This document shows, in pieces, positions 1 through 8,688 of a stretch of DNA of 64,000 nucleotides. This stretch comes from Rhodospirillaceae bacterium (GTDB lineage: Bacteria > Pseudomonadota > Alphaproteobacteria > Rhodospirillales > Rhodospirillaceae): assembly GCA_029245025.1 (NCBI GenBank), contig JAQWQC010000006.1, positions 186,001 to 250,000 on the forward strand, read 5' to 3'. The notes under the pieces are model-generated. The model ran no database searches. It had not been told where the DNA came from and saw nothing but the letters and a program-made list of their open reading frames with translations. Position 1 is the first letter of the stretch. Each line of letters opens with the position of its first letter. Position numbers and translations under genes: made by a program.

Positions 1-791
1 ACAAGAATTTGGCGCTTCATCTTGAGCGCGGCTGCGACCGGTTCGAAATAAACTTCGGTCTTTCCCGAGCCGGTTACACCTTCCAACAACGAAACAGAGA
101 ACCCCTGGCCGACGGCGCCAACGAGGTCTTCCGAGGCAGATTTCTGATCCGGCTCAAGCACAACGCCTGGGTGATCAGGGTCTGGCGGAGAGAACATCGG
201 CGGCGGCGCGGCAAGCACCGCGTCAATCGCGCCCGCATCGACCAATCCTTTGATGACGGAAGCGCTAACCCCAGCGGTTTTTGCAAGTAAGCCCGCGCCA
301 GCAAACGTGCGAGTACCAAGTGTATCCAAAACTTTGCGGCGGGCGTCTGTGAGTTTGAGTTTCGGCGGTAAATCTTTTGCCTGGATCAAGTGGGTTTCAG
401 AAACCTGTGGTTTTAGACCCCGCGAAGATCGCAGTGCCATTCGCAACACCACACCCCTGGGCTGTACTGTGTAATCGGCGACCCAATCTATAAAAGACAG
501 AAGAGCTTTTGGCAGGCGCGGCAGATCAAGGCAGTGAACGACCTCTTTTAATTTTGCGGGGTCGATCCCTCCGTCTCCAGCGCCCCACACCACACCAACG
601 TCAAATCGACGGCCGAGAGGCACTTCCACGAGATCACCAGCGGCGACAGAAACACCCTCCGGGACCAAATAGTCATAGGCGCCCTCGACCGGCAGCGGCA
701 GAAGTACCGCCACACGGTCGCCAGGACCGAATGAGACTGGTATATCCTGTGGCACAGGGGTCGGGTCTAAGGGAGCACTTGATTGTATCAT
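1..791 (-). CDS. priA: Primosomal protein N' (PriA helicase), 5' part only
   Basis: The ORF track misses this gene because its 3' end lies outside the window. Reading the minus strand from the ATG at 791 gives about 263 open codons to the window edge. The N-terminal domain contains [20 protein letters not shown] and [14 protein letters not shown], typical of the PriA 3' DNA-binding domain. Near the edge comes [16 protein letters not shown], the PriA Walker A motif. PriA is a superfamily 2 DNA helicase that reloads the replisome at collapsed forks. The helicase core and zinc-binding motifs lie beyond base 1. It is divergent from the transaldolase gene, with a 63-bp gap that must hold both promoters. 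Confidence 0.95.
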   Translation of the reverse strand, partial: MIQSSAPLDPTPVPQDIPVSFGPGDRVAVLLPLPVEGAYDYLVPEGVSVAAGDLVEVPLGRRFDVGVVWGAGDGGIDPAKLKEVVHCLDLPRLPKALLSFIDWVADYTVQPRGVVLRMALRSSRGLKPQVSETHLIQAKDLPPKLKLTDARRKVLDTLGTRTFAGAGLLAKTAGVSASVIKGLVDAGAIDAVLAAPPPMFSPPDPDHPGVVLEPDQKSASEDLVGAVGQGFSVSLLEGVTGSGKTEVYFEPVAAALKMKRQIL

Positions 792-854
792 GGTGCCCTG
801 GTCATATCACATCGAGCCGCTTTTCGAGACAGAGGGATCACTTCAGGAACTGCC

Positions 855-1514
855 ATGAAATTTTTTATCGACACTGCTGACATTGAAGAAATTAAAGACC
901 TGGCCTCAACCGGTATGGTTGACGGGGTCACAACCAATCCCTCTCTGGCGGCGGCGTCCGGAAAGTCTTTTCTCGATTTGATTAGTGAAATCTGTGCCGT
1001 AGTTGATGGACCGGTCAGCGCCGAAGTGACCGCTACAGACTTCGAAACGATGATGAAAGAAGCCGCAGTGCTGCGGAAGATCGCGCCTAATGTCGCGATT
1101 AAGGTGCCGCTGATTCCAGATGGTCTGAAGTGCTGTAAGGCTTTGTCTGATGACGGCGTAATGGTGAATGTCACTTTGTGCTTCTCGGCCAACCAAGCTT
1201 TGCTTGCCGCCAAAGCGGGGGCCGCATTCATTTCGCCGTTTGTCGGACGATTGGACGACATCGGCACCGACGGCATGAGCCTGATCGACGACATTTGTGA
1301 CATCTATGCCAATTACAATTTCTCAACCGAAGTCCTGGTCGCATCAATCCGTCACCCGATGCATATTCTTGAAGCTGCCCGTCTGGGCGCTCATGTCGCC
1401 ACTATGCCGCCTAAGACGCTACGGCAGCTGTATAAGCACCCTTTGACAGACAAAGGGCTGGACGCCTTTCTCGCTGATTGGGCCAAATCTGGCCAATCGA
1501 TTTTGGACAGCTAA
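855..1514 (+). CDS. Transaldolase / fructose-6-phosphate aldolase-like, short type
   Basis: A protein of 219 residues starting [16 protein letters not shown], the length and opening of the short transaldolase (TalC/FSA, MipB) family. These are cytoplasmic class I aldolases that transfer a dihydroxyacetone unit in the non-oxidative pentose phosphate pathway. The Schiff-base lysine is in NVAIKVPL, and VTTNPSL and [12 protein letters not shown] are family signatures. The track ORF begins at 783, but the ATG at 855 matches the family start and has a CAGGA Shine-Dalgarno element just upstream. DUF484 and xerC follow with almost no gap, so the three probably form one transcript. Transaldolase versus fructose-6-phosphate aldolase activity cannot be told from sequence alone. 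Confidence 0.93.
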   Translation: MKFFIDTADIEEIKDLASTGMVDGVTTNPSLAAASGKSFLDLISEICAVVDGPVSAEVTATDFETMMKEAAVLRKIAPNVAIKVPLIPDGLKCCKALSDDGVMVNVTLCFSANQALLAAKAGAAFISPFVGRLDDIGTDGMSLIDDICDIYANYNFSTEVLVASIRHPMHILEAARLGAHVATMPPKTLRQLYKHPLTDKGLDAFLADWAKSGQSILDS

Positions 1515-1517
1515 TCG

Positions 1518-2246
1518 GTGACCGATAAAACGTCAGATACAGCGCCACCTGAGAAAGAGGGTCCGACTGAAATTGAGGTGCTGAACTACCTCACAGCGCA
1601 TCCAAAACTGTTACTCGACAATCCTAAGCTGCTTGCAGAAATTGCACCAGACCGTAGATTTGAGTCTGGAACCGTTGTCGACATGCAACGCTTTATCGTG
1701 CAGCGCCTGCGGCGACAAGTCGATGAGCTGAAAGCGTCAAGCAAACACCTTATCACCACCACCCGCGACAATATGTCGATTTTAGAAAAAACGCACGACT
1801 GCGCCCTAGCTATTCTTTTCGCAAAAGACTTTGTAGAGCTCGAACGGGTGTTGGCGGAAGAGATCCCGTTGTTTCTCGGTGTTGATGCGGCTGCTATCGG
1901 CATCGAAGTGAACCCGGAAGACAATGCCATGCTGCCAGAGGGCGCAGACACTACTCTTCGGCTCATGACACCTGGAACCATCGACATGCTGATCGGCACG
2001 GATGCGCCGACGCGTTTGCGAACCAAGGCTGATGGTGGCACAGCGCTCTATGGCGCAGCAGAAGGCCTGGTCACATCTGATGCTTTGGTGCGTCTCGCGC
2101 CAACCGGAAAAATGCCTGTGGGTGTGTTTGCAGTCGGCAGTCGGGATGAAGGCTACTTCTCAGAAGATCAAGGAACGGAGTTGCTCGGCTTCTTGGCCGA
2201 AGTCGTGCGCTACGCCGTGGCGCGCTGGTGGCCGACGCAGGACTAA
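1518..2246 (+). CDS. DUF484 family protein (GAF-like)
   Basis: A 242-residue protein with a GTG start three bases after the transaldolase stop. It shows the DUF484 layout: an N-terminal helical part with LNYLTAHPKLLLDNPKLL, a short coiled-coil stretch around MQRFIVQRLRRQVDEL, and a C-terminal GAF-like domain ending EVVRYAVARWW. The family has no assigned biochemical role and is very often found directly before xerC, as here; the two reading frames overlap by 19 bases, which suggests translational coupling. No signal peptide or membrane segment is visible. Confidence 0.9.
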   Translation: MTDKTSDTAPPEKEGPTEIEVLNYLTAHPKLLLDNPKLLAEIAPDRRFESGTVVDMQRFIVQRLRRQVDELKASSKHLITTTRDNMSILEKTHDCALAILFAKDFVELERVLAEEIPLFLGVDAAAIGIEVNPEDNAMLPEGADTTLRLMTPGTIDMLIGTDAPTRLRTKADGGTALYGAAEGLVTSDALVRLAPTGKMPVGVFAVGSRDEGYFSEDQGTELLGFLAEVVRYAVARWWPTQD

Positions 2247-3202
2247 TTACCTTTGCCGTCGCGCAAGACGTGACGAAGGCCATCGCCGACTGGAACCGCT
2301 GGCTGGAAAGCGAACGCCGCGCGAGCACGCATACCTCGGATGCTTACCGACGGGACCTTGCTACCTTTTTTTCTTTTCTCACCGATCACCTAGGCTGTGA
2401 ACCAGCCCTAGAAGATTTGCAGGATCTAACGCCAGCCGACTTTCGGAGTTATTTGGCAAGACGGTCGGCGGAAGGCTTGGCACGATCCTCAATTGCCCGA
2501 TCCATGAGCACCTTGCGCAACTTCTTCCGGTTTCTCGATCGCGCGGGCACCCTACACAACCCAGCGATTGATGCCGTACGCACACCTAAAATACCAAACA
2601 GCATCCCCAAAGCCCTAACGCCGGATGACGCCCTCGCAGCAGTTAAAGCGGCTGGAGAGATGCAAGATGAGCCCTGGCTGGCCAAACGAGATATGGCGAT
2701 CATGCTACTGCTCTATGGCTGTGGCCTACGTATCAGTGAAGCCTTAGGCCTCAATGGCAGCGAAATAAGTAGAGGGGGAACCGCAGGCAACAACAGAGAG
2801 GACACCCTACGCGTGGTCGGCAAAGGCAACAAAGAGCGTATCGTTCCGGTGCTACCTATTGTCTCAGATGCGATTAGGTCCTATCGCGCGAGCTGCCCTC
2901 ATGGCATTGCTGACGAAGACCCACTGTTCGTCGGCAGCCGCGGCGCACGACTCAATCCCGGTGTGGTGCAACGACAAGTGCGCAAAATTCGCGCCCTCCT
3001 CGGCCTTAGTGACAGCGCCACCCCCCATGCCTTTCGGCATAGTTTTGCTACCCACCTTCTGGCAAAGGGCGGTGATTTGCGGACTATTCAAGAACTGCTC
3101 GGACATGCATCTCTATCAACCACGCAGCGCTACACCGCCGTCGATGAAGAAAGACTGCGTGCGGTATATGACGACGCCCACCCGCGGGCGAGAGACAATT
3201 AA
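2228..3202 (+). CDS. xerC: Tyrosine recombinase XerC
   Basis: A 324-residue tyrosine recombinase. An N-terminal SAM-like core-binding domain (RDLATFFSFLTDHLG, RSMSTLRNFFRFL) precedes the catalytic domain. The active-site residues are visible: Arg in LLYGCGLRISEAL, Lys in VVGKGNKERIVPV, His-x-x-Arg in HAFRHSFATHLL, His in ELLGHASLSTTQRYT, and the nucleophile Tyr in that same last motif. XerC acts with XerD at dif to resolve chromosome dimers. The start is GTG inside the end of DUF484. No integrase-type neighbours are present, so this is the housekeeping enzyme rather than a phage integrase. Confidence 0.93.
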   Translation: MADAGLITFAVAQDVTKAIADWNRWLESERRASTHTSDAYRRDLATFFSFLTDHLGCEPALEDLQDLTPADFRSYLARRSAEGLARSSIARSMSTLRNFFRFLDRAGTLHNPAIDAVRTPKIPNSIPKALTPDDALAAVKAAGEMQDEPWLAKRDMAIMLLLYGCGLRISEALGLNGSEISRGGTAGNNREDTLRVVGKGNKERIVPVLPIVSDAIRSYRASCPHGIADEDPLFVGSRGARLNPGVVQRQVRKIRALLGLSDSATPHAFRHSFATHLLAKGGDLRTIQELLGHASLSTTQRYTAVDEERLRAVYDDAHPRARDN

Positions 3203-3203
3203 A

Positions 3204-3608
3204 TTACCCCCCGAAGGCCCAGCTCGTGGGATAGGGGGTAAGTTGTCCTTTCGAGGCGAGCAGCAATCCGCGCAGGGAACGAATAATAAACCACGCCAAG
3301 ACATCTATCATCGCAAACCCCCAGAGCCACAACACTAGTCCACTGGGTGACGCCACCCCCACCACTGCCAGACCGAGCACAAAGAACGCCGGAAACACAA
3401 TTACCACACCGAATAGAACGTAGATCCAGGCGGTGCAGGTTTGAAACCAATAGTGGCTTTAAATTTGAGCTAGCACGAGTTTGTTCTGGTCGTATGCAAT
3501 GGCTAGGCTGGCCAGCAAGATCGGGCCAAAAAATATGCGTAAGAGAAATAGCGCATAGACCAGCTGCACCATGCGCGGATCAGGCGATACCTTTTCGATC
3601 TCTGATAT
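3204..3608 (-). pseudogene. DUF4870-like (COG3671) small membrane protein, broken by an in-frame stop
   Basis: Reading on past the rhomboid stop in the same frame gives a small membrane protein of the COG3671 type. It starts with ATA SEIEKVSPDPR, then MVQLVYALFLL, then reaches TAA at 3461-3459. After that single stop the same frame stays open for 84 codons (SHYWFQTCTAWIYVLFGVV ... SKGQLTPYPTSWAFGG), and this second half matches the rest of the family pattern (ESHFRWQIRTFWIGLL ... GEPxPNPxTWLFG). The stop sits where relatives carry Glu or Gln before SH, so one base change explains it. The expected start codon also reads ATA rather than ATG. Expression from the ATG at 3572 would give only 37 residues. 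A sequencing or assembly error is the main alternative. Confidence 0.75.
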
Positions 3609-3611
3609 GGG

Positions 3612-4412
3612 TTAATCCCACGGCCCTTTGGAGCTAGACTTGCTAGACCTCGACGACGGCACGCTGCCGCCACGTCGGCGAGAGACCGCACGCCGGGTTT
3701 CGACTGCAAAAGCACGAGACGCCCGTTTGCTGAACAGGGGCACACCAGGTTTGCGCATCTTGAAGATGAGAACCACGCCGGCAATGAACCCACCGATGTG
3801 CGCAAGGAACGCAACGCCGGGCTCGCCAGGGTTGGTGCCAACTTGGCTGATCAATTGCCCGAGGAACCAAAAACCGAGCACGATCCATGCGGGGACATTA
3901 ACGATGGTGATAAAGATGATCAGCCAAACAAACACTTTGATGTTCGCGCGCGGGTGAAGAATTAGATACGCGCCAAGCACCCCAGCGACAGCACCGGAAG
4001 CTCCAACCATGGGAACCGTTGAATCTGGTGCGGCAATGCTTTGAGATAACGCCGCAGCAAGCCCGCAGGTGAGATAGAAGATAAGGAACTTAAAGCGACC
4101 CATGGATACTTCCACGTTGTCACCGAAAATCCAGAGATAAAGCATGTTGCCACCGAGATGCGCCCAACCACCGTGCAAAAACGTGGACGTGAAAATTGTC
4201 ATCCACGCCGGTAGCGGAGCGATCATGGGATCAATCTGCGCGGTGCCGAACAGATCTGCCGGAATAATGCCGTAGGACAAAATAGCCAACTGAGCGGAAC
4301 GCGGATCAAGCCCCTGCTGCCAGAAAAACACCGCAACGCAGGTGCCAATGAGGCCCCAGGTTACGACAGGTGTGGTGCTGTGGGGATTGTCGTCACGGAT
4401 GGGTAAGAACAT
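3612..4412 (-). CDS. Rhomboid family intramembrane serine protease
   Basis: A multi-spanning membrane protein of about 266 residues. The catalytic serine lies in VPMVGASGAVAGVLGAY and the partner histidine in LAHIGGFIAGV, with a GGWAHLGGNMLYLWIFGDNVE loop typical of bacterial rhomboids. It cleaves membrane proteins within or near their transmembrane segments; the substrate here is unknown. The C-terminal tail is long, basic and serine-rich. The track ORF starts at a GTG 17 codons upstream, but the ATG at 4412 gives MFLPIRDDNPH, the usual beginning of this alphaproteobacterial subfamily. The broken DUF4870-like frame follows immediately in the same frame. Confidence 0.92.
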   Translation of the reverse strand: MFLPIRDDNPHSTTPVVTWGLIGTCVAVFFWQQGLDPRSAQLAILSYGIIPADLFGTAQIDPMIAPLPAWMTIFTSTFLHGGWAHLGGNMLYLWIFGDNVEVSMGRFKFLIFYLTCGLAAALSQSIAAPDSTVPMVGASGAVAGVLGAYLILHPRANIKVFVWLIIFITIVNVPAWIVLGFWFLGQLISQVGTNPGEPGVAFLAHIGGFIAGVVLIFKMRKPGVPLFSKRASRAFAVETRRAVSRRRGGSVPSSRSSKSSSKGPWD

Positions 4413-4627
4413 AGAGGTAGAATAGAGCACCGGAGTAGGAAAAAGAAGAAAAGTCGATTCCACTTCTTATTCGAATTCAATCCACGAAGAACGAGTCGAT
4501 GCACCACCGGTTTTTCCTCACTTTATATAGCAATTACTAGAGGTTATGAGATTATCAAACGACTATGGATCAGGCTGTGCAGACAACCCTTTGACTCTTC
4601 TCCCAAAATAAGGACGCTGATGAAACC
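4413..4627. other. Intergenic region between divergent rhomboid and hydrolase genes
   Basis: An AT-richer gap of about 215 bases between two divergent genes, so promoters for both are expected. The minus strand carries TATATAA near 4525 that could be a rhomboid -10 element, but I found no convincing -35 at normal spacing. I saw no gene, RNA or strong hairpin. Confidence 0.4.
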
Positions 4628-5434
4628 ATGCTGTATCGCGCCTACGCCGACGGTCCCTTCGGGCAAATTCATTTTCACGACACCCGAGACGGTGTGCCGC
4701 TAGTTTTATTTCACCAGGCGCCCATGTCGTCGCGCCAGTTTGAAAGCGTCTACGACCTATTGGCAGAGCAAGGCGTGCGCGGCATCGGTATCGATATGCC
4801 TGGTTTCGGTAAATCCGACGCAACCAACTTTTTGCCGCGCATTGAAGACTACGCCCGTGTAGTGCCGGACGTCTTAGATAATCTCAATATTGAGTCTGCA
4901 TTTGTGCTGGGGCATCACACCGGTGCCATGGTGGCGACAGAAGTTGCGTTGCAATTTGGTAGCCGTGTTATTGGCGTCATTCTCAATGGTCCCCTGCCTC
5001 TGACTGCTGAAGAACGAGAGGCAGGCTTGAAATATGTCGAGACTAATGAAAAGGGCTATCACCCAGAAGAAGACGGTAGTCACTTCCTCAAACTGTTTGC
5101 CAACCGCATGGGCTACGCCACAGCAAACACAGATTGGACGCTGGCGACCCGCTATATCGTCGAGCAACTCTCAGGGCTGGGACCTTTTTGGTACGGCCAT
5201 CACGCCGCGTTTCAATACGATCACGGCAAGACCATTCCCCAACTCACCCACCCCACTCTGGTGCTGACGAATACCGGGGACGCTATTTACAAGAATGCAC
5301 TAGATGCCATCGCCCTTCGACCGGATTTTTCCTTCGCCGCCATCAACGGCGGCACGATTGATATTATTGATGAAGAACCGGACCAATGGGTGGCGCATGT
5401 GTCTCAGTTTATTCGAGACACCCTAGCCAACTAG
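4628..5434 (+). CDS. Alpha/beta-hydrolase fold protein with a non-canonical nucleophile elbow
   Basis: A 268-residue cytoplasmic alpha/beta-hydrolase fold protein. PLVLFHQAPMSSRQF marks the oxyanion region and GIGIDMPGFGKSD the strand-4 loop. The nucleophile elbow, normally G-x-S-x-G, reads LGHHTGAM, placing His where the catalytic Ser should be. The C-terminal catalytic His is also not obvious: the region reads NGGTIDIIDEEPDQW. It may therefore have an unusual mechanism or not be a hydrolase. It converges on the DUF1838/NmrA-like pair, and its substrate cannot be predicted. Confidence 0.8.
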   Translation: MLYRAYADGPFGQIHFHDTRDGVPLVLFHQAPMSSRQFESVYDLLAEQGVRGIGIDMPGFGKSDATNFLPRIEDYARVVPDVLDNLNIESAFVLGHHTGAMVATEVALQFGSRVIGVILNGPLPLTAEEREAGLKYVETNEKGYHPEEDGSHFLKLFANRMGYATANTDWTLATRYIVEQLSGLGPFWYGHHAAFQYDHGKTIPQLTHPTLVLTNTGDAIYKNALDAIALRPDFSFAAINGGTIDIIDEEPDQWVAHVSQFIRDTLAN

Positions 5435-5456
5435 CCGCAAGTCTATAAGTGTGCCG

Positions 5457-6389
5457 TCAGGTCTTCGGCACCGGCTTGCGCATCTTTGGATAATCCGTCC
5501 ACAAGCTGTAGCGACCTTCCCACGGCGCGCCAGACTTAAACAAATACGGATGAACCGACTCAATCATCTGACGGGTGGAATCGGAAATCGTATCCAGTGA
5601 CGAGAGTTTTGCCCCATTGGTGTTCCACACCAAGTGACCTGGCGTTTGCCCCATCAGCAACCACGGCCACCACAACATCCCCACACTCATGGAATACGTG
5701 GAGGATGCATTGACCATGGTGGGGTCAGCCATCTCACGAAACAGACCGTTATTGGTGGTCTTCTCCGAATACAGAAGATCAGGCCCCACATATTCCAACG
5801 GCCACTCTTCTGCGTTCAACGGGTGTTTGGCATAAACGCCGGACGAATACCGCGACATCCAAATGCGCTCACCCGCTTGGTGCCAATCAAGTTTGTAGGG
5901 ATTGTCGGGACCATAGCGAGAGACCCATTCGCCATCGTGACGCCGAAAGCTTGGGCCGTCGTCAGTCCATAGAGCCTCACCCCGTCCTTCGCGTTGGTGG
6001 AAGGGACGCACCATCCGGCCGTTCAGGGGGTTCTCAAATTCGTTCAGCGCTTCGGTTTCTCCTGGACGGTGATAGACCGTGCCTTCCCAAATAAGAATGC
6101 GGTGTCCCTCGGGAACCATCTCGACGTCGCGGCGAATGAGAGTCGTGGTTGAGACCAGGTTGACGATTTCCTGGCCCGGCACCATGGCTTCGAGTGTTCC
6201 GGCGTAGGTGTAGTAGACAGTTTCCGTCGCTAGACTGGCATGCAACTTAAGAAACGCGCGGACGTGTTCCGCGGACGTTTTGTATTCCAAAACCGGCAGA
6301 GTGGAATCAGCGCGCGCCTCTCCAGCGGCCAGCGCAGCCGGGACAGCACCCGCGGAGGCTAGAACGTTGCGGCGTGTGAGCTCGGTCAT
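5457..6389 (-). CDS. DUF1838 family protein, exported (Tat-type signal)
   Basis: About 310 residues with the start placed at the ATG at 6389, giving MTELTRRNVLASAGAVPAAL, a twin-arginine-like leader followed by an A-rich hydrophobic stretch and an Ala-x-Ala type cleavage region. The body (VYYTYAGTLEAMVPGQEI, RILIWEGTVYHRPGE, NPYKLDWHQAGERIWMSRY) fits DUF1838, whose function is unknown. Its start codon overlaps the stop of the upstream NmrA-like gene (ATGA), so the two are translationally coupled and probably work together in the periplasm. The longer track start at 6437 would hide the leader and is less likely. Confidence 0.82.
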   Translation of the reverse strand: MTELTRRNVLASAGAVPAALAAGEARADSTLPVLEYKTSAEHVRAFLKLHASLATETVYYTYAGTLEAMVPGQEIVNLVSTTTLIRRDVEMVPEGHRILIWEGTVYHRPGETEALNEFENPLNGRMVRPFHQREGRGEALWTDDGPSFRRHDGEWVSRYGPDNPYKLDWHQAGERIWMSRYSSGVYAKHPLNAEEWPLEYVGPDLLYSEKTTNNGLFREMADPTMVNASSTYSMSVGMLWWPWLLMGQTPGHLVWNTNGAKLSSLDTISDSTRQMIESVHPYLFKSGAPWEGRYSLWTDYPKMRKPVPKT

Positions 6390-7228
6390 GGCGTCGCGCC
6401 TCCCCTTTTCACCGCGAGAGGCGGCATATCGCCACACCGCGGATCATGAAAGTTGATGGTGTCGGTTTCATAGCTGCGCTTGCACAGCCAATGATCCAAT
6501 TGCGGCTTCATGGTTGGATCATCGATGATCATAATCTTATTGATGCACGCCTCGTTGCCTGTGCAGCCGATAATCTGATCGATCAGGTCGCCACGCCAGA
6601 TGCCTCCAAAGCTGCTGAGGTCTGTCGACAAATACGACGTCCCCGTACGTAAACCGGAGTCCGGGTCGTCGGGGCCGCCGGGTATCAATGCGCCGATGCG
6701 GATGATGGTATAGGGCACACCGGACCCACGCAGAATATATTCGGCGACCGTCATATTCTTCGCCACCGTGTAAAGCGGTGGACTCAATGGGCACTTTTCG
6801 CGCGGCCGGTCGTTGCAGCCACCCCCCAGGATGAGAAACTGTTTCACACCCATGCGCTTGGCCAACGGTACGAAGTTCTCGTACAGCCGCGTGTAGCTGA
6901 CTTGATCGGTGACATCGAGAATTTGAATGGTGTCGATGATGACACTGAAGTTTTTGCCGTCGAGCGCCACCGCCACTTCATCTTCTTTCATGGCGTCGCC
7001 GACCACATACTCAACAGGGACACCTTCAAGCCTGCGGCGGTTTGTAGAAGGTCTTACAAAGGCTGTGACCTTGTCGCCACGGGCGATAAGAATTTTGGCA
7101 AGGGTTGAACCGGTTTCCCCGGCACCGCCGATGATGAGCACGTTCTCTTGTGCGGTCACCGGATGGGACAGGGAGAGCACTGCAAGAAACACCGAGCTCA
7201 CCAGAATTCGAAAACCAGACCTAAACAT
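6386..7228 (-). CDS. NmrA-like / atypical SDR NAD(P)-binding protein with a signal peptide
   Basis: 280 residues. The N-terminus is a clear export signal (RILVSSVFLAVLSLSHPVTAQ), followed directly by an NAD(P)-binding Rossmann motif VLIIGGAGETGSTLAKIL and NADP-preferring RPSTNRRRLEG. Later parts (VKQFLILGGGC, YTIIRIGALIPGGPDDPDSG) fit the NmrA/atypical short-chain dehydrogenase group that includes quinone- and isoflavone-reductase-like enzymes. Export of such a protein is unusual, because free NAD(P)H is not expected in the periplasm. It is coupled to the exported DUF1838 gene by a 4-base overlap. Confidence 0.82.
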   Translation of the reverse strand: MFRSGFRILVSSVFLAVLSLSHPVTAQENVLIIGGAGETGSTLAKILIARGDKVTAFVRPSTNRRRLEGVPVEYVVGDAMKEDEVAVALDGKNFSVIIDTIQILDVTDQVSYTRLYENFVPLAKRMGVKQFLILGGGCNDRPREKCPLSPPLYTVAKNMTVAEYILRGSGVPYTIIRIGALIPGGPDDPDSGLRTGTSYLSTDLSSFGGIWRGDLIDQIIGCTGNEACINKIMIIDDPTMKPQLDHWLCKRSYETDTINFHDPRCGDMPPLAVKRGGATP

Positions 7229-7337
7229 CGTGATCGCCCCTTATTCTGTTGCATGAAGTAGAGCGGCCCGATGCCAAAGGGTCAAACCTGAGGTCGTTGG
7301 TCATCCATCAGCCGACGCCCTCCGTACACATTGTGAT

Positions 7338-7784
7338 ATGCCCTTACCTCCGGATTGCAATGCAGAATTTAAGCCACAGCTGGCTCCACAAGACATGCTG
7401 GAGCTAGGTGTTTTTGGCGGCTGGTACTTTGAAGATGACACCACCGACCTCCCTGCCGAGTGGTTAAAGACAGCCAAACTCAGTGAATCCGGCTTCGACC
7501 TTTCATTCAATTACTTCAAGGTGGCTGCTGGACAGTCGCGGGACGTCTGGCAAGCGAAAGGGTGGATCACGCCCGAAGACCCTTTGGGTTGGTTTCAGTG
7601 GTATTGCCGATATACCCAGGGACGACGGTTAGACGGCACTGACGATTTCCAGATTCGACGTTGGAAAGCGTTTGGACCACGGCACATTGGGGGCATCACA
7701 GCCAACTGTGAGCCCGGCAACATTTGGTGCCGCCCCCGCCAACGCCAAGCTCTCCTGCAGTGGGCCTATGATCCATTCTTCTAA
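7338..7784 (+). CDS. Conserved hypothetical protein (WFQWYCRY family)
   Basis: 148 residues, rich in Trp, Tyr and Phe, with no signal peptide or membrane span. LGVFGGWYFEDDTTDLPAEW, LGWFQWYCRYTQGRR and RQRQALLQWAYD recall a small conserved family I have seen in marine bacteria and some eukaryotes, with no established function. Several Cys residues (CNAEF, WYCRY, NCEPGNIWC) could bind metal, but their spacing matches no zinc motif I know. It stands alone on the plus strand between two minus-strand blocks. Confidence 0.7.
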   Translation: MPLPPDCNAEFKPQLAPQDMLELGVFGGWYFEDDTTDLPAEWLKTAKLSESGFDLSFNYFKVAAGQSRDVWQAKGWITPEDPLGWFQWYCRYTQGRRLDGTDDFQIRRWKAFGPRHIGGITANCEPGNIWCRPRQRQALLQWAYDPFF

Positions 7785-7803
7785 GATCATCAGACCCCAG
7801 TCA

Positions 7804-8688
7804 TCAGCTCTCTGAGGCACGGTCCGACGTGATTAAATAGATGCCACTGGCAATGATTACGGCCGCGCCGCCGTAAACCAAGAGCCCCGGCACAACACCC
7901 CAAATCAACCAGCCAAGCAGGCTTGCCCACAGCAAAGCTGTATAGTCGTACGGCGCGACCACCGCCGCTGGCGCCATGCGAAAGGCTTGGCTTATCAATG
8001 CCAGGCCCAAAGTGCCGGCCACAGCGGTGCCCAAAAACAAGAAGACATCACTGAAGATTGGCGTCGGCCATTCACCTAAAACCGTAAAGGCTGAGAACAC
8101 AGCTGCGAATGCCGTCATATAGAACATCATGGTCCACAGGCTGTCGCGCTTATCGATCCAGCGGGCGCTCACCATAACCAGGGCATAAAGAACAGACGCT
8201 TCAACCGCGAGCAGAGAGGCCACTTGGAAAGTGACGGCCCCCGGCCGCACGATGATGAGAACGCCAACAAAACCCACGATGATGGCAGCGGCGCGACCCC
8301 AGCCGACGTGTTCTTTTAAGAGGGGCGCAGAAAGCCCCGCGACAACAAGAGGAGACGCAAAGACCAGGGCCGTTGCCTCCGCCAAAGGCAAAGTTCTGAG
8401 ACTAAGGATAAAGGCAAAGGATGCAGCGACACCCAGCACACCCCGGAACGCGTGAACGGGCAAGCGGGCTGAACGCAAGGCGTGGCGGCCGTCGATCACA
8501 CACACCAGAGCGATGGTCAGGGGCAGTGCGATCAGACTGCGCACAAACACGATTTGGAACGGGTCGTAGCGGGCGACCAGCCATTTGACGATGGCGTCGT
8601 TAGTGGCCAGAAACAAAACCCCGGCGCACATGGTCATGATGGCAGCGTACTTTGATGACCCTTCAGCCAGAGACCGGTCGGAACTCAT
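7804..8688 (-). CDS. DMT-superfamily (EamA) transporter
   Basis: 294 residues with about ten hydrophobic segments in two repeated EamA halves, the layout of drug/metabolite transporters. Motifs include FVRSLIALPLTIAL, ALVFASPLVVAGLSAPLL and VVAPYDYTALLWASLLGWLIWG. It probably exports or imports a small metabolite across the inner membrane. Its start overlaps the stop of the FAD monooxygenase (TAATG), so it is co-translated with the catabolic operon. The direction and substrate are unknown. Confidence 0.88.
   Translation of the reverse strand: MSSDRSLAEGSSKYAAIMTMCAGVLFLATNDAIVKWLVARYDPFQIVFVRSLIALPLTIALVCVIDGRHALRSARLPVHAFRGVLGVAASFAFILSLRTLPLAEATALVFASPLVVAGLSAPLLKEHVGWGRAAAIIVGFVGVLIIVRPGAVTFQVASLLAVEASVLYALVMVSARWIDKRDSLWTMMFYMTAFAAVFSAFTVLGEWPTPIFSDVFLFLGTAVAGTLGLALISQAFRMAPAAVVAPYDYTALLWASLLGWLIWGVVPGLLVYGGAAVIIASGIYLITSDRASES

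Noticed and set aside
788-1303. 171-aa minus-strand ORF opposite the transaldolase gene
   Set aside because: It is antisense to a clear transaldolase with all motifs and has no protein-like features.
3199-3450. 83-aa minus-strand ORF after xerC
   Set aside because: It is out of frame with the DUF4870-like sequence, which explains the same bases better.
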